This document shows, piece by piece, positions 6,465 through 12,283 of a stretch of 12,283 nucleotides of DNA. The stretch's first letter is position 1. Each line of letters starts with the position of its first letter. A program made the position numbers and the translations under genes. The notes under the pieces are model-generated. The model was not told the origin of the DNA. It searched no databases and saw nothing but the letters and a program-made list of their open reading frames with translations. The stretch comes from Calditrichia bacterium. GTDB lineage: Bacteria > Calditrichota > Calditrichia > RBG-13-44-9. The DNA lies in NCBI GenBank assembly GCA_026991005.1, contig JALXCH010000530.1, positions 1 to 12,283 of the forward strand, read 5' to 3'.

Positions 6465-6497
6465 TTGCCCCGGGACGGTGAATCAATTAGATATACT
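6465..6497 (+). promoter_or_regulatory. Possible promoter of the arsC-like gene
   Basis: TTGCCC (6465-6470) is followed after 17 bp by TAGATA (6488-6493), which overlaps TATACT (6492-6497). One of these may be the -10. They lie 30-40 bp before the ATG. The match is modest. Confidence 0.3.
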
Positions 6498-6526
6498 TTG
6501 TTCAAAAAAAAGAGAAAGGAAAAATT

Positions 6527-6877
6527 ATGGCAGAAGTAAAAATATGGTACAATCCCAGATGCCGAAAAAGTCGAGAAGGTTTGCAGTATTTGCGCGATAA
6601 AGGAATCGAACCGGAGATTTACGATTATATCAAGGAAGGGATTGATCCGGATGAGCTGGCGCAGGTGATTCGGATGAGTGGGCAGCCTTTAAAAGATTTC
6701 ATCCGGCGGAATGAGAAGGAATACAAAGAGCTGGGTTTAAAGGGAAAAGATTTGACGGTGGAGGAATTTGCCCGCATTGCTGCCGAGCATCCCAAATTGC
6801 TGGAGCGTCCCATTGTGGTTAAGGGGGACAAAGCAGTGCTGGCGCGTCCCGCTGAGAAAATCGAGGAAATCCTCTAA
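6527..6877 (+). CDS. arsC: ArsC-family (glutaredoxin-dependent) arsenate reductase-like protein
   Basis: A 116-residue thioredoxin-fold protein of the ArsC/YffB/Spx superfamily. Family members reduce arsenate to arsenite with glutaredoxin and glutathione. C12 in YNPRCRKSREGL is the catalytic cysteine, with a single Cys rather than the CxxC of Spx. Arginines match the E. coli ArsC trio: R60 or R61 (DFIRRNEKEYKELG), R94 (LLERPIVV) and R107 (AVLARPAEKI). The length fits. AAAGGA lies about 7 nt before the ATG. There is no arsR, arsB or acr3 next to it; it stands alone between the repeat island and a convergent gene. So it may be a general redox protein of this family and not part of an arsenic operon. 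The fold and subfamily are well supported, arsenate as substrate less so. Confidence 0.85.
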   Translation: MAEVKIWYNPRCRKSREGLQYLRDKGIEPEIYDYIKEGIDPDELAQVIRMSGQPLKDFIRRNEKEYKELGLKGKDLTVEEFARIAAEHPKLLERPIVVKGDKAVLARPAEKIEEIL

Positions 6878-6900
6878 AACACCACATTTTTCATAAAAAA

Positions 6901-6930
6901 AGCGGGGTTTTAAAGCCCCGCTTCACTTTT
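6901..6930. terminator. Bidirectional terminator between convergent genes
   Basis: AGCGGGG (6901-6907) pairs with CCCCGCT (6916-6922) around TTTTAAAG. On the minus strand the stem is followed directly by seven T, ideal for the DUF2934 gene, whose stop is at 6925-6923. On the plus strand it is followed by TCACTTTTT, weaker but usable for the arsC-like gene ending at 6877. Confidence 0.85.
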
Positions 6931-7105
6931 TGATGCGGTATTTACTGCGTATTTCCGCTTCTGCCTGAAACCAATCCGCCTGATCATCCCCGTGAATCCC
7001 CCCGCGGGACTGGTAAAGCTCGTAAGCCCGCTCGCGAACCAGCTGCTCAAACTGTTCGGCAGTAACGGATTTCCGGCGCGTCCGCCGTTTGGTTGTGGTT
7101 GCCAT
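6923..7105 (-). CDS. DUF2934 miniprotein
   Basis: A 60-residue cytoplasmic protein. The N-terminus is very basic (MATTTKRRTRRKSVT). The rest is the DUF2934 signature: FEQLVRERAYELYQSRGG, then DDQADWFQAEAEI, matching the family's 'I-x-x-R-A-Y-E-L-Y-x-x-R-G ... D-W-x-x-A-E-x-E' pattern. The ATG at 7105-7103 was chosen because a perfect AGGAGGTG sits just upstream (about 7112-7119). A start 25 codons earlier would place the ribosome site and promoter inside the gene. It has its own strong promoter (7157-7185) and the terminator at 6901, so it is monocistronic. The function of DUF2934 is unknown; the basic tail could contact nucleic acid, which is only a guess. Confidence 0.9.
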   Translation of the reverse strand: MATTTKRRTRRKSVTAEQFEQLVRERAYELYQSRGGIHGDDQADWFQAEAEIRSKYRIKK

Positions 7106-7156
7106 TGTGACACCTCCTGTAATTTTAGTGGAACATGGGTCGAATAAATTGCGCCA

Positions 7157-7185
7157 ATGATACGGCATTTTTATTCCCAATGCAA
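7157..7185 (-). promoter_or_regulatory. Strong sigma70-like promoter for the DUF2934 gene
   Basis: On the minus strand TTGCAT (7185-7180) and TATCAT (7162-7157) are exactly 17 bp apart, about 50 bp before the ATG at 7105. Both hexamers are one mismatch or two from consensus. The promoter lies in the 109-bp gap after the nifS stop, giving the small gene its own transcript. Confidence 0.65.
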
Positions 7186-7214
7186 CTAAATTTTTTAGTG
7201 AAACGGTAATCCGG

Positions 7215-8363
7215 TTAGTTTTTATTCGCTCTTAGCCGTGGCACAATCTGGCGCAATGCTTCTAAAACCATATCCAGTTCCTCGAAACGGGTGTATTTCC
7301 CCAGGGAAAAACGGATGGCGGACTGCCGTTGCCATTCCGGGAGTCCCATGGCTTTTAACACATGGGATTGTTGAATGCTGCCGGAGGAACAGGCCGACCC
7401 GGCAGAAACGGCTATACCGGCAATGTCCAGGTTGAGGAGCAGGGAATCGCTGCTGCATCCCCGGAAAGAAAGATTGATGATGTGTGGCAGGTGCTGCTCG
7501 GGATGTCCGTTTACCACCACATCTTCGATATGGGCATGAATTTGCTCCAGGAAGTGTTCCCGCATCCGGGAAAAGCGTTCCTGTTCACGGGACATCTCTC
7601 CGCTGCGAATTTCCACTGCCCGGGCAAAGCCCACAATACCGGGAACATTCTCCGTACCCGGACGTCGATTGCGCTCCTGCCCGCCGCCCAGAAGTAATGG
7701 CTGCAGCGCTACTCCCGAACGCACATACAGCAATCCCACCCCTTTCGGCCCATAAATTTTGTGGGCGCTGGCAGAAAGCAAATCCACCCCCAGTTCTTCC
7801 GGATGGATGGGAATTTTACCAAACGTTTGTACGGCATCGGTGTGAAATAGCACTCCGGCATCCCGGGTAATTTGCGCAATTTCGGCAATGGGATTCAGCG
7901 TGCCAACTTCGTTGTTGCCGTGGATAATGGAAACGAGCACGGTGTTGGGGGTAATGGCTGCTTTTACTGCATCGGGCTGCACCTGCCCGTAACGATCGAC
8001 CGGAAGATAGGTCACCTGCACGCCGTTTTTTTCCAAATAACGGCAGACCTCCAGCACCGATTTGTGCTCGGTAGCTGTGGTAATGATATGAGGATGGGAT
8101 TTCTGAGTGGCGCGGATAACTCCCTGGAGTGCCAGATTATTTGCCTCGGTGCCACTGCCCGTGAAATACACGCTGCCTTCCCGCACACCCAGAAAACGGG
8201 CAACGGTGCTACGGGATTCTTCCACCGCCAGGCGAGCCTTCTGCCCCTCCTGATGCACACTGGAAGGGTTTCCAAATATTTCCCTGAAATAGGGCTCCAT
8301 TGCCTGAACCACCTGTTCGTCCACAGGGGTGGTTGCGCTGTAATCTAAATATATGCGCTTCAT
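7215..8363 (-). CDS. nifS: Cysteine desulfurase, NifS/IscS group I
   Basis: PLP enzyme that takes sulfur from L-cysteine as an enzyme persulfide and passes it to Fe-S assembly or tRNA thiolation, in the cytoplasm. The 382 residues are full length. Seen are YLDYSATTP at the N-terminus, H100 (TEHKSV), D176 and Q179 (HTDAVQ), the PLP lysine K202 in SAHKIYGPKG, RRPGTENVPG at 233-242, and the sulfur-accepting C325 in AGSACSSGS on the long group I loop. The start has AAGGAGA about 7 nt upstream. No iscU, nifU, iscR or mnmA lies next to it, so whether it serves Fe-S assembly or tRNA sulfur transfer is open; the nifS/iscS name is by similarity. QueG, ferredoxin, IspH and IspG in this window are all potential Fe-S clients. 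The gene starts just after the pruA terminator. Confidence 0.95.
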   Translation of the reverse strand: MKRIYLDYSATTPVDEQVVQAMEPYFREIFGNPSSVHQEGQKARLAVEESRSTVARFLGVREGSVYFTGSGTEANNLALQGVIRATQKSHPHIITTATEHKSVLEVCRYLEKNGVQVTYLPVDRYGQVQPDAVKAAITPNTVLVSIIHGNNEVGTLNPIAEIAQITRDAGVLFHTDAVQTFGKIPIHPEELGVDLLSASAHKIYGPKGVGLLYVRSGVALQPLLLGGGQERNRRPGTENVPGIVGFARAVEIRSGEMSREQERFSRMREHFLEQIHAHIEDVVVNGHPEQHLPHIINLSFRGCSSDSLLLNLDIAGIAVSAGSACSSGSIQQSHVLKAMGLPEWQRQSAIRFSLGKYTRFEELDMVLEALRQIVPRLRANKN

Positions 8364-8423
8364 TTGCGGTCTCCTTTTATTCCTGCCGGGGGAAGTTAGA
8401 ATGACTTCCGGAGAATTCCAATA

Positions 8424-8467
8424 AAAAAGCGCCCTTCCGGAAGTGCTTCTCCGAAAAGGCGCTTTTT
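8424..8467 (-). terminator. Rho-independent terminator of pruA
   Basis: AAAAAGCGCC (8424-8433) pairs with GGCGCTTTTT (8458-8467), and the inner bases TTCCGGAA and TCTCCGAA extend the stem further. On the minus strand it follows the pruA stop (8493-8491) by about 24 bp and ends in six T. It separates pruA from nifS, leaving only 60 bp for the nifS promoter. Confidence 0.85.
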
Positions 8468-8490
8468 AAATTGAATGATTGGCAAAAGGA

Positions 8491-10125
8491 TTATTCTTCT
8501 GCCATAAAGGGATAGCGGTAATCTCTGGGCGGTACGAAGTTTTCTTTAATTGTGCGCGGGGTAACCCAGCGGATGAGGTTCAGGTAACTGCCTGCTTTGT
8601 CGTTGGTTCCGCTGGCACGGGAGCCGCCAAAAGGCTGCTGACCCACCACCGCTCCGGTGGGTTTGTCGTTGATGTAGAAGTTACCCGCAGCGTTCACCAG
8701 AATTCGTTCGGCCAGCACAATGGCTTCCCGATCCTGCGCGAAGATGGCACCGGTAAGTCCGTAAGGCGATGTTTCGTCGCACAGGTGCAGGGTTTCTTCG
8801 TACTTGTCATCGTCGTACACGTACACCGTCAGCACCGGTCCAAAAATTTCCTCTTCCATGGTGCGGAAATGCGGATTGGTGGTGACGGCAATGGTGGGCT
8901 CAATAAAGAACCCTTTGCTGTCGTCGTAACCGCCGCCGTAGATAATTTCCGCTTCATCGGATTTCTTGATGTACTCGATGTAGCTGGTGATGTTCATGAA
9001 TGCCGCCCGGTCAATCACTGCATTCATGAAATTGGAGAAATCTTCCACATCACCCATTTTAACCGTTTTCAGTTCGCTGAAGAGATAATCGCGCAGGTCG
9101 GGCCAGATGGATTTGGGAATGTAAGCGCGGGAAGCTGCAGAGCACTTCTGTCCCTGATATTCGAAGGCGCCGCGAATGAGGGCAACTCCCAGTGCCTCTA
9201 TATCCGCACTGTTGTGCGCAAATACAAAGTCCTTACCTCCGGTCTCGCCCACAATGCGGGGATACCATTTGTATTTTTTGATGTTCTCGCCCACCGTGCG
9301 CCACATGGTCTGGAAGGTGGCGGTACTACCTGTAAAATGAATTCCCGCCAGTTCGGGGGAGTTCATCACCGGTGTGCCCACGGCGCCGCCCGGTCCGGGA
9401 ATGAAATTAATTACGCCATCGGGTAAGCCTGCTGCCTGGAAGAGTTTCATGATGTAATAGGCGGTGTACACCGCGCTGGAAGCGGGTTTCCACAGCACGA
9501 CGTTTCCCATCAGTGCTGGTGCGGAAGGTAAATTCCCGGCGATGGAAGCAAAATTAAAGGGGGTGACGGCGAAGATGAATCCTTCCAGCGGGCGATATTC
9601 CATGCGGTTCCAGGTGCCCGTTTGCGAATAGGGGGGTTGGTGCTCGTAAATCTGTTTGGCGTAATAAGAATTGAAGCGGAAGAAGTCGATTAATTCGCAG
9701 GCGGAGTCGATTTCGGCCTGAAACACATTCTTGCTCTGAGCAAGCATAGTAGCCGCATTCAGCACCATGCGCCAGGGACCGGAGAGCAATTCCGCGGCTT
9801 TCAGGAAGATGGCCACCCGATCCTGCCAGTCCATGGCTGCCCAGGTTTTACGTGCCTCCAGTGCTGCTTCAATCGCCATCTGCACTTCTTCCGGGCCTGC
9901 CTGGTGGTAGGTTCCAATTACCGTTTGATGGTCGTGAGGCAAAATGCATTTCCCGGTTTTGCCGGTTTTCACTTCTTTCCCGCCAATAATTAACGGAATC
10001 TCAATCTGCTGACTGCGTAATTCCACCAACTTTTCTTTCAGGGCTGCGCGTTCCGGCGTGCCCGGGGCGTAACTCTTGATGGGTTCGTTGGGTGGAAGCG
10101 GTAACTCAAACTTGGCGTTTGGCAC
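8491..10125 (-). CDS. pruA: 1-pyrroline-5-carboxylate (glutamate semialdehyde) dehydrogenase
   Basis: Oxidises L-glutamate gamma-semialdehyde (P5C) to glutamate with NAD+, the second step of proline breakdown; also fed by arginine and ornithine. The 544-residue ALDH has N191 (TPFNFASIAGNLP), K213 (LWKPAS), the FTGS loop at 264-267, E294 in GETGGKD, nucleophile C328 in YQGQKCSAASR and EEEIFGPV at 424-431. The extended N-terminus and the YQGQKCSA form fit the ALDH4A1-like, single-function P5CDH group rather than the PutA fusion. The start is GTG at 10125-10123, with AAGGAGG 6-7 nt upstream. No proline dehydrogenase gene is adjacent, so the partner must be elsewhere. A consensus promoter lies at 10184-10212 and a terminator at 8424-8467, so it is monocistronic. 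Confidence 0.96.
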   Translation of the reverse strand: MPNAKFELPLPPNEPIKSYAPGTPERAALKEKLVELRSQQIEIPLIIGGKEVKTGKTGKCILPHDHQTVIGTYHQAGPEEVQMAIEAALEARKTWAAMDWQDRVAIFLKAAELLSGPWRMVLNAATMLAQSKNVFQAEIDSACELIDFFRFNSYYAKQIYEHQPPYSQTGTWNRMEYRPLEGFIFAVTPFNFASIAGNLPSAPALMGNVVLWKPASSAVYTAYYIMKLFQAAGLPDGVINFIPGPGGAVGTPVMNSPELAGIHFTGSTATFQTMWRTVGENIKKYKWYPRIVGETGGKDFVFAHNSADIEALGVALIRGAFEYQGQKCSAASRAYIPKSIWPDLRDYLFSELKTVKMGDVEDFSNFMNAVIDRAAFMNITSYIEYIKKSDEAEIIYGGGYDDSKGFFIEPTIAVTTNPHFRTMEEEIFGPVLTVYVYDDDKYEETLHLCDETSPYGLTGAIFAQDREAIVLAERILVNAAGNFYINDKPTGAVVGQQPFGGSRASGTNDKAGSYLNLIRWVTPRTIKENFVPPRDYRYPFMAEE

Positions 10126-10570
10126 GGTGCACCTCCTTCGTTTTTATGTTCAATTACCTGTATTGATTGCTTACATGCGCTAAAATGTAATGAAATTCAC
10201 AAAAAATGTCAATTTTTTAAAAAATTTGGGAATATCGCCAGTTGCCTGTTTCTGCTAAACTTTGTGCTGTGAAGCGGTGAAATGGATTAAACCACAGAAG
10301 ACACAGGAATAAATGAAAAATGAAAAATGAAAAATGTAAAATGTAAAATGTCTACTCGCAGAGTCCTATCAACAGGATCTGGCGGATGGACAGGATCCTT
10401 CGGACGGACAGGATGCTGTGCATAAAATGAAGATATGTGCCAATAAATAGAAAGGGCATTTTTTGAGAAGATACTTTGGGAATCAGAGTTGAATCTCTGT
10501 ATTAGAAAAACCATTGTTTGGCAGGATATGAGGCCAGGAAGTGGCCGTCAGCATTTAGCCCATGGTCTTC
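10126..10570. other. Non-coding island 2, left part, with two tandem repeats
   Basis: Beyond the pruA promoter there is no gene. AACCACAGAAGACACAGG (about 10290) is followed by five 7-bp units, ATGAAAA x3 then ATGTAAA x2 (10313-10347). An 18-bp period then starts with CAGGAT at 10373, 10391 and 10409; units 1 and 2 agree at 14 of 18 positions. Near 10533 GGCCA-GGAAG-TGGCC is a small hairpin. An open frame on the minus strand here is made of these repeats and is not a gene. Confidence 0.65.
10184..10212 (-). promoter_or_regulatory. Consensus sigma70-type promoter of pruA
   Basis: On the minus strand a perfect TTGACA (10212-10207) is followed after 17 bp by TACATT (10189-10184). The transcript would have a leader of about 50 nt ending in AAGGAGGTG before the GTG start. 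This is the best promoter in the window. Confidence 0.7.
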
Positions 10571-11001
10571 AGAGGCTGTGTAAAAATGCAGTGTCAATGG
10601 AATATTTATTCATTGTTGTTTAAAGTAAAACATAGCCCCGAGCTTCCAGCTCGGGGAACATAAATCTACACAAAAAATTGGGCTTTAGCCCAATTTTAGG
10701 CTAAAGCCTTATTTTGAGAGAGATATTCAGTGATCCACGAGCTAAAGCTCGTGGCTATGACGACACAAAAAGATACAGCATTCTGAAAATATTGTTTTGA
10801 AATACAAATACACAAAAAAATATATGCATTGATATATTAATACGGGAATTATAGATTCCGTAGAGAAATGCTTATAATACAAAACTTTCTCACACAGGAT
10901 CGGTATCCGACTATATCTTTAGTTTTAAACAAATACTATGAGTGGCAATATGCATGACATTGTTAAAATATAATTTTGATTTTCGTTTTTACACAGCCTC
11001 T
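10571..11001 (+). mobile_element. MITE-like non-coding element, copy B
   Basis: A 431-bp relative of copy A (5414-5898) in the same orientation. The terminal repeats are AGAGGCTGTGTAAAAATG (10571-10588) and CGTTTTTACACAGCCTCT (10984-11001), complementary at 17 of 18 positions. The internal order is the same: CCCCGAGCT-TCC-AGCTCGGGG (10636-10656), TTGGGCTTTAGCCCAA, AGGCTAAAGCCT, and CCACGAGCT-AA-AGCTCGTGG (10735-10754). An AT-rich right half shares GCAATATGC and TTTTAAA blocks with copy A. The hairpins here are simple, whereas in copy A two of them carry about 20 extra nt in the loop. The right end is followed by TTT and then AGCTCGTGG, the 3' arm of a family hairpin. The left flank does not give a clear matching arm. 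Confidence 0.75.
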
Positions 11002-11177
11002 TTTAGCTCGTGGAACACTGAATCTTCCTTCTAAAATTAGGCTTTAGCTTAATTTTGGGCTAAAGCCCAATTTGTAGTTTGGCCTTAAGTTCCCCGAGCT
11101 GGAAGCTCGGGGCTATATTTTGCTTTGAACGATAATGAATAAATATTCCACTGATACTGTATTTTTACACAGCCTCT
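11002..11177 (-). mobile_element. Truncated inverted copy C of the element
   Basis: Read on the minus strand this is the left half of the element: the terminal repeat AGAGGCTGTGTAAAAAT (from 11177), GAATATTTATTCATTATCG, CCCCGAGCTTCCAGCTCGGGG-type hairpin, TTGGGCTTTAGCCCAA, then TTCAGTGTTCCACGAGCTAA. It stops in the middle of the last hairpin, where copy B's terminal repeat begins. With copy B it forms an inverted repeat of about 170 bp per arm. The right half is missing, or too decayed to see, on the far side of copy B. Confidence 0.75.
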
Positions 11178-11260
11178 ATAAGCTCGGGGCTATGTTTAAA
11201 AACTAATGAATAATTATTCTAATATAATAGTATTATTATACAGCTTCTATAAATTCGTGG
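11178..11260 (-). mobile_element. Decayed inverted copy D plus a hairpin arm of a further copy
   Basis: On the minus strand a worn terminal repeat AGAAGCTGTATAATAATAC begins at 11248, then AATAATTATTCATTAG and CATAGCCCCGAGCT, broken after the first hairpin arm where copy C begins (11177). Beyond the D terminal repeat, 11249-11260 reads ATAAATTCGTGG on the plus strand: again 3 nt plus a 9-nt arm like AGCTCGTGG. This suggests one more, older member. The copies decay progressively toward ispG, fitting an age order of D older than C. Confidence 0.6.
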
Positions 11261-11284
11261 TAAAAATATACCCCCTCCCCCCAT

Positions 11285-12283
11285 TCATTTCTTCTCCACC
11301 AACCGCTCAATTTCCTGATAGAGACGTTCCACCACCTGGTGGGCGGGGATTTTACCCACTATTTTCCCCTGGCGAAAGAGGAGTCCCTCATTCCGTCCCA
11401 GTGCCACACCCACATCGGCTTCGCGCGCCTCTCCGGGACCATTGACCGCACATCCCATAACCGCCACCACCACATCACTTTCGATGTGCTGCACCCGCTC
11501 CTCCAGTTCGGTGGCAATGCGGATCATATCCGGTGTTTCCAGGCGTCCGCAGGTGGGGCAGCTCACAATGGTAACTCCCGCCCGCCGCAGATGCAGGGTG
11601 CGCAAAATCTCCCGCGCCACGGGAATCTCCTCCACCGGATCGCCGGTAAGCGATACCCGAATGGTATCACCAATGCCTTCCGCCAGCAAAGCCCCAATTC
11701 CCACCGCCGATTTTACAGTGCCGGTACGCACCGGTCCCGCCTCGGTTACGCCCAGATGCAGAGGGTACTCCACCTGCTGGGCCAGCAAGCGATTGGCCTG
11801 AATCATCATCACCACATCCGAGGCTTTCAGAGAGATGACGATATCCTCAAACCCCACCTCCTCGCACACTCGAATATGCTGCAGAGCACTCTCCACCATG
11901 GCCTCCGCCGTGGGATGCCCATAGCGCCGCAGAATGGACTTTTCCAGCGAACCGGCATTGACCCCAATGCGAATAGGCACCCCGCGCTCCCGACAAGCAT
12001 GCAACACCTGCTCCACCCGTCGTCGTTCGCCAATGTTACCGGGATTGATGCGAATTTTGTGCACCCCTGCCTCCAGCGCCAGTAACGCCAGCCGGTAGTT
12101 AAAATGGATGTCCGCAACCACCGGAATCTGCACCTGCGGAATGACCTCTTTCAGAGCGCTCGCTGCCCGTTCGTTGGGAACCGCGCAGCGCACAATATCG
12201 CACCCCGCTGCCGCTAACTGACGAATCTGCTCCACGGTGGCATCCACATTCTCGGTATAGGTGTTGGTCATGCTCTGGATGGA
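11285..12283 (-). CDS. ispG: 4-hydroxy-3-methylbut-2-en-1-yl diphosphate synthase IspG (5' end missing)
   Basis: Converts MEcPP to HMBPP, the substrate of IspH, using a [4Fe-4S] cluster. The frame is open to the window edge: the last codons read SIQSMTNT, the conserved piece near the family's N-terminus, so the true start lies beyond 12283 and the ATG at 12271 is internal. Seen are the TIM-barrel part ([41 protein letters not shown]) and the cluster domain with SCPTCGR (two Cys) and [12 protein letters not shown] (third Cys and the cluster-ligand Glu). About 332 residues are in the window, with roughly 20 more expected. This is the short two-domain type, without the extra domain found in Bacteroidota, Chlorobi and plants. 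The stop TGA at 11287-11285 is followed by the repeat array, with no simple terminator. Confidence 0.97.
   Translation of the reverse strand, partial: SIQSMTNTYTENVDATVEQIRQLAAAGCDIVRCAVPNERAASALKEVIPQVQIPVVADIHFNYRLALLALEAGVHKIRINPGNIGERRRVEQVLHACRERGVPIRIGVNAGSLEKSILRRYGHPTAEAMVESALQHIRVCEEVGFEDIVISLKASDVVMMIQANRLLAQQVEYPLHLGVTEAGPVRTGTVKSAVGIGALLAEGIGDTIRVSLTGDPVEEIPVAREILRTLHLRRAGVTIVSCPTCGRLETPDMIRIATELEERVQHIESDVVVAVMGCAVNGPGEAREADVGVALGRNEGLLFRQGKIVGKIPAHQVVERLYQEIERLVEKK

Noticed and set aside
6063..6486. Open frames on both strands over the AGATTCTTC repeats
   Set aside because: They follow the repeat units, have no ribosome site, and the repeated peptide arises from repeated non-coding DNA.
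7106..7180. Longer start for the DUF2934 protein at 7180
   Set aside because: The extension would cover the promoter (7157-7185) and the perfect AGGAGGTG site, and adds residues foreign to the family.
8479..9426. 315-codon plus-strand frame
   Set aside because: Antisense to pruA, which has a complete catalytic set; a long antisense frame is expected from its codon bias.
10287..10514. 75-codon minus-strand frame with PVRPKDPVHPPDPVD
   Set aside because: The proline-rich repeat is just the 18-bp tandem repeat read in frame; no start signals.
10555..10570. Left-flank hairpin arm for copy B
   Set aside because: CCATGGTC before the terminal repeat agrees with CCACGAGC at only five of eight positions; too weak to claim a matching arm.
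10571..11260. CRISPR array or attC/integron array
   Set aside because: Repeats are palindromes of different sequence without regular unique spacers; there is no cas or integrase gene.
12269..12271. ATG at 12271 as the ispG start
   Set aside because: The codons before it read SIQS, the conserved residues that precede MTNT in the family, so the frame continues beyond the window.

Overview
This is a bacterial chromosomal window: nine housekeeping or accessory genes, one small hypothetical protein and one lipoprotein, set around two long non-coding islands full of repeats. Shine-Dalgarno sites are clear (AGGAGG or GGAGGTG before several starts) and two genes start with GTG. The IspH sequence (RAHGEPP) and the long eukaryote-type P5C dehydrogenase fit a member of the FCB superphylum or a neighbouring candidate phylum. 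IspG is the short form without the inserted domain usual in Bacteroidota, Chlorobi and plants, so true Bacteroidota is less likely. This placement is inference only. I see no rRNA, tRNA, CRISPR array, transposase or phage gene.

Layout: a truncated queG (minus strand) runs off the left edge. Divergent to it is a duplicated-domain lipoprotein with its own promoter and terminator. Then come minus-strand genes: ferredoxin-ispH (ATGA overlap), a glycerophosphodiester phosphodiesterase and an RNase Z-like metallo-beta-lactamase hydrolase. Island 1 (4603-6526) follows. Next are arsC-like (+), facing a DUF2934 miniprotein (-) across a shared terminator, then nifS-type cysteine desulfurase (-) and pruA (-). 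Island 2 (10126-11284) follows, and the window ends inside ispG (-).

Functional links: ispG and ispH, two [4Fe-4S] enzymes that act consecutively at the end of the MEP isoprenoid pathway, lie at opposite ends. The small 2x[4Fe-4S] ferredoxin is translationally coupled to ispH and is a natural candidate electron donor. QueG is also an Fe-S enzyme, and the NifS-type desulfurase could supply sulfur for all of them. These genes are not one operon, so the Fe-S theme is suggestive only.

The most unusual content is in the islands. Both carry a non-coding element of about 430-485 bp bounded by 18-bp terminal inverted repeats (AGAGGCTGTGTGAAAATG in copy A) and holding a conserved series of internal hairpins. 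Copy A sits exactly in the loop of a 9-bp-arm hairpin, with its 3-nt loop (GGA) duplicated on both sides. In island 2, three successive terminal repeats are each followed by 3 nt and then the 9-nt 3' arm of a hairpin, two of these arms coming from the element's own internal hairpins. This looks like a mobile or formerly mobile element that targets hairpin loops, including those of its own family. Island 1 also carries a second palindromic family (AGATTCTTCGCTCCGCTGG...CAGAATGACA) in several direct and inverted units.
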